From contig DNCM01000114.1 in assembly GCA_003498085.1 (NCBI GenBank), positions 1 to 17,317 on the forward strand: a DNA stretch of 17,317 nt, in the 5' to 3' direction. A program made the translations under genes and the position numbers. Below the pieces are notes generated by a model, which made no database searches, was not told the origin of the DNA, and saw only the letters and a list, made by a program, of their open reading frames with translations. The stretch is from a bacterium (GTDB taxonomy: Bacteria; UBA9089; UBA9088). This document shows positions 7,950 through 15,957 of this stretch, one piece after another. Each line of letters opens with the position of its first letter. Position 1 is the stretch's first letter.

Positions 7950-10418
7950 TTAATTAGCAGTCATTTCTCCCCAGTTTTTTCCAGAGGATATGTTCACCAC
8001 AATAGGTACATCAAACTTCCCTGCATTTTTCATAGCCTCTAGAATAACTGGCGTAACCTCTGAAACCCTTTCTTTTGGCATCTCAAATAGAAGCTCATCA
8101 TGCACCTGAAGGATCATTTTGCAATCATCCGGAAGCCTTTCGTAGATTTTAATCATTGCCTTCTTTATCAAATCCGCACAGGTTCCTTGAATCGGCATAT
8201 TTATTGCAGCCCTTTCTCCAAATTCCTTCACTTGTTTATTTTTGGAAAAAATCTCTGGAATATACCTCTTTCTTTCCCACAAGGTTTCAACATAACCTTT
8301 CTCTTTTGCTTTTTTGAGTGTCTCTTTGATATATTTTTCAATCCCTTTGTGCATCTCAAAATACCTGTCAATTATCATTTGTGCCTCATTTGGGGTTATT
8401 CCAAGCTCTTTTGAAAGTCCATAACCGCTCATCCCATAGATTATTCCAAAGTTTATGATTTTTGCTTGGCGCCTCATATCTTCTGTTACAAGTTCAGGCA
8501 TAACTCCATAGATTTTCGATGCAGTATTTTTATGAATGTCTTCATTGTTATTAAATGCTTTGATAAGCAATTCATCGCCTGATATGTGGGCAAGAAGCCT
8601 TAATTCAATCTGGGAATAGTCTGCTGAAAGGAATATTTTACCCTCTTCTGGAATAAAAGCTTTTCTTATAAGTCTTCCTATCTCTGTTCTTACTGGGATA
8701 TTTTGCAAATTCGGATTGCTTGATGAAAGCCTTCCTGTTGCTGTTATTGCTTGGTTAAAAACCGAATGAATCCTCCCATCTTTTCCAATTAAAGGAATAA
8801 GTCCATCGATGTATGTTGACTTAAGTTTTGCAAGCTCCCTGTATTCTAGGATAATATTGGGTAGAGGATGAAGTTTGCTCAATACTGCAAGTGTTTCCTC
8901 ATCTGTTGATGGACCTGTCTTTCCTTTCTTGATTATTGGAAGACATAGTTTCTCAAATAGCACAAAAGAAAGTTGTTTTGGCGAGTTTATGTTGAATTCT
9001 GTCTGGGCTGATTTGTAGATCTCATGTGTTAAGGAAAAAAGCTTTCTTTCAAGCTCTATCCCCAGTTGTTCAAGATATGATTTGTCTATTTTTATCCCTT
9101 CTTTTTCCATAGAAAAAAGGACATTAACCAACGGCATTTCTAAATCGTAAAACAAAGGTAAAAGTCCATCTTCAATAAGCTTTTTCTCAATATTTTCCTT
9201 CGTTTTAAAAATTGTTTTTGCATCAACGGATGCACCTGGATTATGCCTTATAAATACATCATCAATCGTTTGTTTAAGACCATGGCCGAGCAAATATGAA
9301 CCAATCATGATGTCGAAGAGTTTGCCATAAAGTTTAATATCATAGCTAGAAAGGAAGATCATCCAAGCCTTAAGGTCATACCCTATCTTTTCTATACCTT
9401 CATTCTCAAATATCCCTTCTGCTTCATTGGGATTTGAACAGGACCATATTAGTTCTCCATCAGAAAAGAAGATTTTTTTATTATCTTTTAAAAACATAGA
9501 GATTGCATTTTTCTGTGATATCGCTTGATAGGAAAAGCCTATCGATTCTTCTTTTTTTTCAAAAGAAAGGCCAAGTTGAGAGATAAGACTTCTGAACTCA
9601 AGTTCAAGGAAAATGGACAGAAGTTTTTCTTTGTTCTGCGGCTTTATTTTAAGGGAATCTAACGAAATATCAATGGGAGCATCTTTTAGGATAACAAGAT
9701 CCTTTGTCAATTCAATATTTTCTTTCTCATCCAAAATTATTTTGTAAAGCTTCTGATCTTTAATTATACTTGGATCTTTGATGATCTCAGAAAGATTATA
9801 TTCGTTGACGAATTTTTGCGCCTGCTTTTCCCCTAATCCCTTTGCCCCAGGGAGATTATCAGAGGTATCACCAACCAACGAAAGGAAATCGACTATCTTT
9901 TCAGGCAAAACACCAAACCTTTCTTTTGTTTTTTCGCTATCATATGTTATCCTCTCAGAAATTCCTTTTTTGCAAGAAACAACATTGATTTTATCGTCAA
10001 TAAGCTGGAATATATCCTTATCTTGGGTAATAAGGAATATTTTATCAACAAAAAGTTTAAATCTTCTTGCAATGGTTGCCATGACATCGTCTGCCTCATA
10101 GCCATCGACAGAGATTGAAGAACATCCGAGGTTTTCTATTACCTCTACTATCCAAAGCATCTGGTCTCTCATCTCTTGTGGCATCCTCTCTCTATGCGCC
10201 TTATATTTTGGGAATATATTGTGTCTAAATGTAGGGACACTTGAATCAAAACATACGCAGAGATAATCGGGGCTTTCCTCTTTTATTATTTTAAGGAGCA
10301 TATTACAAAACCCATAAATTGCATTTGTTTGCTGTCCTTTTGAGTTTGTCAATGGAGGAATTGCGTAAAATGCTCTATATGCAAGGGAATGTCCATCTAA
10401 AAGAAAAAGCTTTCTCAT
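7950..10418 (-). CDS. polA: DNA polymerase I with 5' nuclease and inactive-looking proofreading domain
   Basis: PolA fills gaps and removes RNA primers in replication and repair. The 822-residue product begins with a full 5'-nuclease domain (about 1-290): DGHSLAYRAF (8-17), CFDSSVPTFR, DGYEADDV (105-112), TQDKDIFQL and GDTSDNLPGAKGLGEKQA (183-200). The middle domain (about 290-425) keeps the scaffold of a DEDD exonuclease, such as FDIMIGSYLL (368-377), but lacks the metal-binding acidic residues, so 3'-5' proofreading is probably lost, as in Taq. The polymerase domain is intact: motif A DYSQIELR (600-607), the O-helix RRQAKIINFGIIYG (649-662) with Phe657 in the dideoxy-sensitive position, and motif C QVHDE (771-775). 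It heads the polA-fliR-smc unit. A strong promoter lies at 10427-10455, and its predicted RNA start nearly coincides with the ATG; there is no Shine-Dalgarno. Confidence 0.97.
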   Translation of the reverse strand: MRKLFLLDGHSLAYRAFYAIPPLTNSKGQQTNAIYGFCNMLLKIIKEESPDYLCVCFDSSVPTFRHNIFPKYKAHRERMPQEMRDQMLWIVEVIENLGCSSISVDGYEADDVMATIARRFKLFVDKIFLITQDKDIFQLIDDKINVVSCKKGISERITYDSEKTKERFGVLPEKIVDFLSLVGDTSDNLPGAKGLGEKQAQKFVNEYNLSEIIKDPSIIKDQKLYKIILDEKENIELTKDLVILKDAPIDISLDSLKIKPQNKEKLLSIFLELEFRSLISQLGLSFEKKEESIGFSYQAISQKNAISMFLKDNKKIFFSDGELIWSCSNPNEAEGIFENEGIEKIGYDLKAWMIFLSSYDIKLYGKLFDIMIGSYLLGHGLKQTIDDVFIRHNPGASVDAKTIFKTKENIEKKLIEDGLLPLFYDLEMPLVNVLFSMEKEGIKIDKSYLEQLGIELERKLFSLTHEIYKSAQTEFNINSPKQLSFVLFEKLCLPIIKKGKTGPSTDEETLAVLSKLHPLPNIILEYRELAKLKSTYIDGLIPLIGKDGRIHSVFNQAITATGRLSSSNPNLQNIPVRTEIGRLIRKAFIPEEGKIFLSADYSQIELRLLAHISGDELLIKAFNNNEDIHKNTASKIYGVMPELVTEDMRRQAKIINFGIIYGMSGYGLSKELGITPNEAQMIIDRYFEMHKGIEKYIKETLKKAKEKGYVETLWERKRYIPEIFSKNKQVKEFGERAAINMPIQGTCADLIKKAMIKIYERLPDDCKMILQVHDELLFEMPKERVSEVTPVILEAMKNAGKFDVPIVVNISSGKNWGEMTAN

Positions 10419-10426
10419 TGTTTTTT

Positions 10427-10455
10427 ATTATACGATTAAGTATTCAAAAAGACAA
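10427..10455 (-). promoter_or_regulatory. Promoter of the polA-fliR-smc unit, leaderless layout
   Basis: Read on the minus strand: TTGTCT (10455-10450), a spacer of exactly 17 bases, then a perfect TATAAT (10432-10427). Expected RNA start is about 10420, one or two bases before the polA ATG at 10418. The region between -10 and ATG is only A's and C, with no ribosome site. This is the best promoter match in the window. Confidence 0.65.
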
Positions 10456-10462
10456 TAAAATC

Positions 10463-10492
10463 TTGCTATTTATACCTAATCTTTGGTATATT
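10463..10492 (+). promoter_or_regulatory. Promoter for the epimerase remnant and ugd-glgA
   Basis: TTGCTA at 10463-10468, an 18-base spacer, and TATATT at 10487-10492. Its -35 box stands back to back with that of the polA promoter, 7 bases apart. RNA would start near 10500, next to the ATG of the 34-codon frame at 10501, leaving about a 130-base leader before ugd. Confidence 0.45.
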
Positions 10493-10500
10493 ATATTTAT

Positions 10501-10605
10501 ATGCAGAACAAAGTAACAATTCTTTCGCTTGCTAATAAAATAATTGAGCTTACAAAAAATAAAAGCAAAGTTATTTTTAAGGATTTTCCAAAAGATAAAA
10601 GATGA
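10501..10605 (+). pseudogene. C-terminal remnant of a nucleotide-sugar epimerase/decarboxylase
   Basis: This 34-codon frame (ATG to TGA) contains VTILSLANKIIEL and KSKVIFKDFPKD. These match, from memory, the C-terminal part of extended short-chain dehydrogenases such as UDP-glucuronate decarboxylase (UXS), where the usual text is close to FTILELAEKVIELTGSKSKI followed by a PLPxDDP turn. Everything before it (the NAD-binding domain and YxxxK site) is missing, and an in-frame stop lies at 10477-10479. In many genomes UXS sits beside ugd and decarboxylates its product, which supports a decayed neighbour. The ATG lies 9 bases after a promoter -10 box, so the fragment could still be translated from a leaderless RNA as a short upstream peptide of ugd. 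The homology is by eye over about 30 residues. Confidence 0.5.
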
Positions 10606-10628
10606 TTCAAAAAAGGAGGTAAAAATAA

Positions 10629-11918
10629 ATGAATATTGCAGTCATTGGTTCGGGATATACTGGACTTGTAACAGGCGCCTGTTTTTCTGATTTAGGAAAT
10701 CGTGTTGTCTGTATAGACAACGATTGTGAGAAGATAAACAAGCTCAAAAATGGGATAGTTCCTATATATGAACCTGGTCTAGAACCATTAATTACCTTAA
10801 ATATGAATGAAGGAAGGCTTACTTTTACAGATAGTATTGAAGAGGGAATCAAAGATAGTGAGGTAATCTTTATCTGTGTTGGAACACCGCCAAAAGAAAA
10901 TGGAGAGGCAGACCTTTCCTCCATTGAGAATGTTGCATCATGCCTTTCTAAAAGCATAAAAGGCTATAAGCTTATTGTTGAAAAAAGCACTGTTCCGGTT
11001 GGTACAGCGGACTGGATGGAAAGTATTATAAAAAAATATCTTCCAGATGATGCCTGTTTTGACCTTGCTGTAAATCCTGAGTTTTTAAGAGAAGGCTCTG
11101 CAATCTACGACTTTGTTCATCCTGATAGAATTGTGATTGGAGCATCCTCTGAAAAGGCAATAAGTATCCTCTCTAAGCTTTATAAACCTATAGCTGTTCC
11201 TATACTGATTGTAGATATAAAGAGTGCAGAGCTTATAAAGTATGCATCAAATATTTTTCTTTCTATAAAAATCTCATTCGCCAATGGATTAGCAAGGATA
11301 TGTGACCTCGCAGGTTGTGATATTGCCGAAGTGACAAAGGGGGTTGGACTTGACAAAAGGATTGGAGAGGATTTTTTAAAGGCTGGAGTTGGATATGGAG
11401 GATCTTGTCTTCCAAAGGACATTTCTGCATTTATACATATTTCAGAAAAACTCGGATATGATTTTCCATTGCTAAAAGCAACGAAGGAGATAAATGAGAC
11501 GCAAAGGCTTTATTTCATTAAAAAGGCAGAGGATGCAATAGGCTCTCTTTCTGGAAAAACAATAGGAATACTCGGTCTTTCGTTTAAGCCGGATACCGAT
11601 GATATAAGGGAAGCTCCATCTCTTAAAATCATTGAAATACTATTAAAAAAGGGAGCGAATATAAAGGCTTATGATCCTTGCGCTATTGAAAAGACACGGA
11701 TAATTTTTCCTCAAATCACTTATTGCAATGATCCTTATGAAGTATCTAGAAATTCCCATCTTTTAATGATAATTACTGAGTGGAAAGAATTTTCTCAATT
11801 AGACCTTTTGAGGATAAAATCCCTTCTTAAAAACCCAGTAATCATCGATGGGAGGAATATGTTCGAACCATCAAAGATGAGGAATTTAGGCTTTATTTAT
11901 AAAGGCATTGGGAGGTAA
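10629..11918 (+). CDS. ugd: UDP-glucose 6-dehydrogenase
   Basis: It oxidises UDP-glucose twice with NAD to UDP-glucuronate, a precursor of capsule, exopolysaccharide and modified lipopolysaccharide. The 429 residues show the N-terminal Rossmann motif GSGYTG (7-12), the acidic end of strand two at Asp30, STVPVGT (120-126), NPEFLREGSA (149-158), the linker-helix residue Lys204, and the catalytic motif GYGGSCLPKD (255-264) with Cys260 in the position known for this family. The C-terminal UDP-binding domain begins near 305 (GKTIGILGLSFKPDTDDIREAPS). UDP-N-acetylmannosamine dehydrogenases share this fold, but the spacing and motif fit the UDP-glucose type best. The start is fixed by a strong AGGAGGT at 10614-10620, 8 bases upstream. 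glgA follows after 24 bases and is probably cotranscribed. A fragment of a likely UXS gene precedes it. Confidence 0.95.
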   Translation: MNIAVIGSGYTGLVTGACFSDLGNRVVCIDNDCEKINKLKNGIVPIYEPGLEPLITLNMNEGRLTFTDSIEEGIKDSEVIFICVGTPPKENGEADLSSIENVASCLSKSIKGYKLIVEKSTVPVGTADWMESIIKKYLPDDACFDLAVNPEFLREGSAIYDFVHPDRIVIGASSEKAISILSKLYKPIAVPILIVDIKSAELIKYASNIFLSIKISFANGLARICDLAGCDIAEVTKGVGLDKRIGEDFLKAGVGYGGSCLPKDISAFIHISEKLGYDFPLLKATKEINETQRLYFIKKAEDAIGSLSGKTIGILGLSFKPDTDDIREAPSLKIIEILLKKGANIKAYDPCAIEKTRIIFPQITYCNDPYEVSRNSHLLMIITEWKEFSQLDLLRIKSLLKNPVIIDGRNMFEPSKMRNLGFIYKGIGR

Positions 11919-11942
11919 TACATTAATCTAGGGGGTAAAAAA

Positions 11943-13346
11943 ATGGAGATAGTTATAGTAACACCAGAGATGGTGCCATTTGCAAAAACAGGAGGTCTTG
12001 CAGATGTCTGTGGGGCATTGCCAAAGGAACTAGCAAAATTAAAAAACAAGGTTTATACTTTTATGCCAAAGTATAAAGCAGTTCAAGTAAAAACAGAAAA
12101 AGAATTAGAACTTATTGTTGAGAATGAAGAAGTCTTTATTGAGAAAGTAGAATCTGATGGAGTTATTTATTATTTTGTAGCCTGTCCAAAATACTTTGAT
12201 AGGGATTTTCTTTATGGAACAAAGGATGGAGATTATCCTGATAATGATAGAAGATTCATTCTGTTTAACCGTGCAGTTCTCCTTGCAATTAAGGAATTTA
12301 AGATAAAGCCTGATATAATCCATTGTCATGATTGGCAAGCGGGTTTAATTTCTGGGTACATAAAAAGGGTATTCAAAGACCCGTTTTATGATGGAATAAA
12401 GACTGTTTTTACTATCCATAACATCGGCTATCAGGGACTATTTTCAAAAGATGCCATGCTTCTTGCAGGCTTTTCAGAGGATGAATGGCATTATGAACGC
12501 CTTGAATATTGGGGAAAATTTTCATTTCTAAAAGCAGGTTTAGTATATTCCGATATCATTACAACCGTTTCCCCTACTTATTCGGAAGAGATAAAAACAG
12601 AAGAGTTTGGGTATGGCTTGGAAGGAGTTTTAAGGGCAAAAAGTAATTCTTTGTTTGGAATCATAAATGGGATAGATTATACCTATTGGCAGCCAGAAAA
12701 TGATAAGGCAATTCCTTATAATTACGATGAGAAAACATTAGATAATAAAATAAAGAATAAACTTTATCTTCAAAAAGAGATGGGAATAGCAGAGGATGAA
12801 AATATATTCTTAATTGGGATGGTAACAAGGCTTTCTGACCAAAAAGGTCTCGATATAACAGCAGATTCAATCGATGAAATCGTAAATCTAGGAATTCAGT
12901 TCGTTGTCTTGGGAACAGGAGAGGACAAGTACCACAAAATCTTTGGAGAATTGGCAGAAAAATATAAGGGGAAAATAGGGGTAAACATAAAGTTTGATGA
13001 TAGTTTAGCAAGAAGGATCTATGCAAGTTGCGATAGCTTTCTTATCCCATCCCGTTATGAACCCTGTGGTCTAACCCAAATGGTTGCTCTAAAATATGGA
13101 ACAATACCAATAGTTAGGAAAACGGGTGGCCTTGCCGATACAATAAGAGATTCTGAAAATGGTTTTGTATTTTTCGATTATACAAAGGATGCTTTGGTTT
13201 CTTGTATAAAGAAGGCAGGAGATTGCTTTATGGATAAAAAAATCTGGAATCATATGGTAAAGAAGGGAATGAAAGAGGATTTTGGATGGGCAAGGAGTGC
13301 AGAGGAATACTTAAGAATTTACAAAATAGCAATACATAAAGATTGA
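11943..13346 (+). CDS. glgA: Glycogen synthase, GT5 family
   Basis: It transfers glucose from ADP-glucose (or UDP-glucose) to the growing alpha-1,4-glucan. The 467 residues carry all GT5 landmarks: KTGGL at 15-19 for the sugar nucleotide, HCHDWQAG (127-134), NGIDY (241-245), RLSDQKGLD (296-304), SRYEPCG (370-376) with the catalytic-type Glu373, and KTGGLADT (393-400). Length and domain order are normal. The start follows AGGGGG at 11930-11935. It lies 24 bases after ugd in the same direction, linking storage glucan and UDP-sugar production. No glgC or glgB is in the window, so ADP- versus UDP-glucose use is undecided. The stop is only 8 bases from the stop of the convergent heptose adenylyltransferase gene, so no separate terminator fits between them. 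Confidence 0.96.
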   Translation: MEIVIVTPEMVPFAKTGGLADVCGALPKELAKLKNKVYTFMPKYKAVQVKTEKELELIVENEEVFIEKVESDGVIYYFVACPKYFDRDFLYGTKDGDYPDNDRRFILFNRAVLLAIKEFKIKPDIIHCHDWQAGLISGYIKRVFKDPFYDGIKTVFTIHNIGYQGLFSKDAMLLAGFSEDEWHYERLEYWGKFSFLKAGLVYSDIITTVSPTYSEEIKTEEFGYGLEGVLRAKSNSLFGIINGIDYTYWQPENDKAIPYNYDEKTLDNKIKNKLYLQKEMGIAEDENIFLIGMVTRLSDQKGLDITADSIDEIVNLGIQFVVLGTGEDKYHKIFGELAEKYKGKIGVNIKFDDSLARRIYASCDSFLIPSRYEPCGLTQMVALKYGTIPIVRKTGGLADTIRDSENGFVFFDYTKDALVSCIKKAGDCFMDKKIWNHMVKKGMKEDFGWARSAEEYLRIYKIAIHKD

Positions 13347-13354
13347 TGTAGGTG

Positions 13355-13819
13355 TTAAAATAAATCGGCTTCTTTTTTGATTTTCTCAATTATCCCAGAT
13401 GTTGACCAACCTGGGATATAATCAATGATCTTTACACAATCAGCAAAATCTCTCCCAACAACTTCATCTTCTTTCCAATCCCCACCTTTCACTAAAATAT
13501 TTGGCCCGATCTCCTTGATTAAATCAAGAGGGGTCTCATCGTCAAATACCACTATATAATCGACCATCGCTATGCTAGAAAGAACTTCAATCCTTGCAGA
13601 TTGAGGAAGAATCGGTCTATTTGGCTTTATTTTTGAAATAGAAGAATCAGAATTAAGTCCAACTATTAAAACATCGCCGTAGGACTTTGCGGTTTTAAGA
13701 AGATAGATATGGCCGGGATGCAAAATATCAAAACATCCATTTGTAAAAACAATTTTTTTTCCCTTCTTTTTAAGGCTTTCAACAATTGCTTTTAATTCTC
13801 TAATTTCCCTAAGCTTCAT
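13355..13819 (-). CDS. rfaE2: D-glycero-beta-D-manno-heptose 1-phosphate adenylyltransferase
   Basis: This cytidylyltransferase-fold enzyme joins heptose 1-phosphate and ATP to make ADP-heptose for the lipopolysaccharide inner core, or for S-layer or capsule heptose. In E. coli it is the C-terminal half of HldE; here it is a separate protein. Visible motifs are FTNGCFDILHPGH with the catalytic HxGH at 34-37, a glycine-lysine region (LVKGGDW), and the C-terminal STSGIIEKI. I chose the ATG at 13819, giving 154 residues. An in-frame TTG at 13834 would add five residues, but family members usually begin close to the ATG. Neither has a good ribosome site. It is the last gene of glyA-recG-rfaE2, 23 bases after recG. 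The kinase partner (HldE-N/RfaE1) is not in the window. Sugar-specific relatives exist, so the substrate is inferred. Confidence 0.88.
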   Translation of the reverse strand: MKLREIRELKAIVESLKKKGKKIVFTNGCFDILHPGHIYLLKTAKSYGDVLIVGLNSDSSISKIKPNRPILPQSARIEVLSSIAMVDYIVVFDDETPLDLIKEIGPNILVKGGDWKEDEVVGRDFADCVKIIDYIPGWSTSGIIEKIKKEADLF

Positions 13820-13857
13820 TTTAAAATCTATCAAAAACTGTTTTTACATAAATAACA

Positions 13858-15957
13858 TTACCTCACAACACCAAGACCAATACTTCCTTTGAATTTATTT
13901 AGTAAAAGATCCTTTATTTTGGGGTAATTAGAAAGGATAGGGTCTTTTTCAAGGATGTTATTTGCTGTATCTTTTGCTAATACCAAAAGTCTTTCATCTC
14001 TTATAGGGTCTGCAAGTTTAAGATCTGGCATGCCGTGCTGCCTTTCACCAAAGAATTCACCGCAACCCCTAATTCTTAAATCATATTCTGCCAACTCAAA
14101 CCCATTATTTATGTTTTTTATAGCAGAAAGCCTTTCAACTGCCTCATAGTCTTCATCATCCCTATCTGGTTTGATACCTCCCCTTATCATATCTATAATA
14201 CGTTCCTTTGTTATAAGAATGCAATAGGAATTATAAGCACCCCTTCCAATCCTTCCCCTCAACTGGTGGAGCTGGGAAAGGCCAAACCTTTCGCTATCTT
14301 CAATGAGCATAATCGTTGCATTAGGGACATCGATCCCTACCTCAATAACCGTTGTTGCAACAAGGATGTTTATCTTTCCATCCGAAAAACCCTTCATAGT
14401 CTCCTCCTTTTCTTCGGGCTTTATCCTCCCATGGAGAAGGGAAATGTTGAAATCAGAGAATATCTTAGAAAGCTTTTCAAAATGTTTTTTTATAGATTTT
14501 AAGCTCGTCTTTTCACTCTCTTCGATTAAAGGATAGACGATATATGCTTGTCTTCCTTCTCTTATTTTATCTTTAATAAACAAATATATCTTTTCTAAAT
14601 CTTTTTCAGACCTTATAGCAGTGATGATTTTTCCCCTATTCTTTGGCATCTCATCAAGGCAGGATATATCCATATCACCATATAGGCTCAATGCCAATGT
14701 CCTTGGGATTGGTGTTGCAGTCATAACCAAGACATCGCAGAATAAAGAGGAAAGCCCCCTTGCTTTTTCAATTAATGTCTGTCTCTGAGAGACCCCAAAT
14801 CTATGCTGTTCGTCTATAATAACAAAAGATAAATTTTTAAACGAAACATCCTCCTGAATGAGGCTATGCGTTCCAATTACTATATTTATTTCACCATTTG
14901 CTATTTTTTCTTTTATCTCTTTCTGTTCTTTTTGGGAAATACCACTTTTTAACAATGCAATTTTAATTCCATCTTGAAATATCTTCTTTGCAGAGGCATA
15001 ATGTTGGTCTGCTAAAATCTCTGTTGGAGCCATAATTGCAACCTGAAAGCCATTCGATGCAACATAATGTGCCATCCAAAGGGCAACTATTGTTTTTCCA
15101 CTTCCAACATCACCATGGAGAAGCCTATTCATCAGATGCGGAGAAGAAAAATCCCTTTCAATTTCAGATATTACCCTTTTTTGAGCAAAGGTTAGCTCAA
15201 ATGGGAGTTCTAAAGCAGTTTTTGGTTTTTCATAAATCGTCTTTCTTGGCATAAGAGAAAGCCTTTTTTTATTTAATTGTAGGGCAAGCTGTAGAAGAAA
15301 AAGCTCATCAAAAGAAAGTCTTTTCCTTGCATTTTGATAACAACCCCAATTCCTTGGAAAGTGAATATTTAAAAATGCTTCTTCTAAATCAAAAAGACCC
15401 AAGGGCTGAACAATTTCTTTATACATGTCATCTATCTTTGTAAAAGAAAGACAAGCTTTTACAATCCTCCTCATCTGCCTCTGTCCATATCTTCCCCATT
15501 CAGAGGTTAATCTATAAAGTGGGACGATACCAGATAATTCATCACCTTCTTTTATTATCTCATACTCAAAGTTTGAAAATGAAAAAAAGCCTCTATATCT
15601 TTTCGCCCTTCCTGTTATAATGAGTTTTGTCCCCAATGGAAGAAATTTCTCTACCTTCTCACCAAAAAATAATAAGAAGCAAGAACCTGTGCCATCGGAT
15701 ATGACAACCTTTTTTATTTTCAAATAAGGGATATGCCTTGTGGTCTGTCCAATGATAGTTTCCCTGCCTTTTCCCTTTAATTGTGAGATCTTTGTTATAT
15801 TTATCCTATCCTGATATGCCCTTGGGTAATATTCTATGAGGTCTTGTATTGTCCTTATGCCAAGTAAGGAAAGAAGTTTGTCTGTTTTTGGTCCAACTCC
15901 AGAGATTGAAGATATCCTGTCAGATAACTGGAAAGTTTTGGCATAAGGATAAAACAT
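13858..15957 (-). CDS. recG: ATP-dependent DNA helicase RecG
   Basis: RecG reverses stalled replication forks and branch-migrates Holliday junctions. The 699-residue product has the N-terminal wedge with SGVGPKTDKLLSLLGI (19-34) and an OB fold at about 52-140, then the helicase core: Walker A GDVGSGKT (282-289), APTEILADQH (310-319), motif II DEQH (382-385), TATPIPRT (413-420), ATTVIEVGIDVP and the arginine-finger motif QLRGRIGRG. The C-terminal TRG-like region is present, so it looks intact. The ATG at 15957 lies inside the 3' end of glyA, a 38-base overlap. The wedge motif begins soon after it, leaving no better downstream start. AAAAGGA about 11 bases upstream may serve as ribosome site. 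Confidence 0.96.
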   Translation of the reverse strand: MFYPYAKTFQLSDRISSISGVGPKTDKLLSLLGIRTIQDLIEYYPRAYQDRINITKISQLKGKGRETIIGQTTRHIPYLKIKKVVISDGTGSCFLLFFGEKVEKFLPLGTKLIITGRAKRYRGFFSFSNFEYEIIKEGDELSGIVPLYRLTSEWGRYGQRQMRRIVKACLSFTKIDDMYKEIVQPLGLFDLEEAFLNIHFPRNWGCYQNARKRLSFDELFLLQLALQLNKKRLSLMPRKTIYEKPKTALELPFELTFAQKRVISEIERDFSSPHLMNRLLHGDVGSGKTIVALWMAHYVASNGFQVAIMAPTEILADQHYASAKKIFQDGIKIALLKSGISQKEQKEIKEKIANGEINIVIGTHSLIQEDVSFKNLSFVIIDEQHRFGVSQRQTLIEKARGLSSLFCDVLVMTATPIPRTLALSLYGDMDISCLDEMPKNRGKIITAIRSEKDLEKIYLFIKDKIREGRQAYIVYPLIEESEKTSLKSIKKHFEKLSKIFSDFNISLLHGRIKPEEKEETMKGFSDGKINILVATTVIEVGIDVPNATIMLIEDSERFGLSQLHQLRGRIGRGAYNSYCILITKERIIDMIRGGIKPDRDDEDYEAVERLSAIKNINNGFELAEYDLRIRGCGEFFGERQHGMPDLKLADPIRDERLLVLAKDTANNILEKDPILSNYPKIKDLLLNKFKGSIGLGVVR

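Noticed and set aside
13820..13834. Upstream TTG start for rfaE2
   Set aside because: It adds five residues not expected in the family and has no ribosome site. The ATG at 13819 is preferred, though the evidence is thin.
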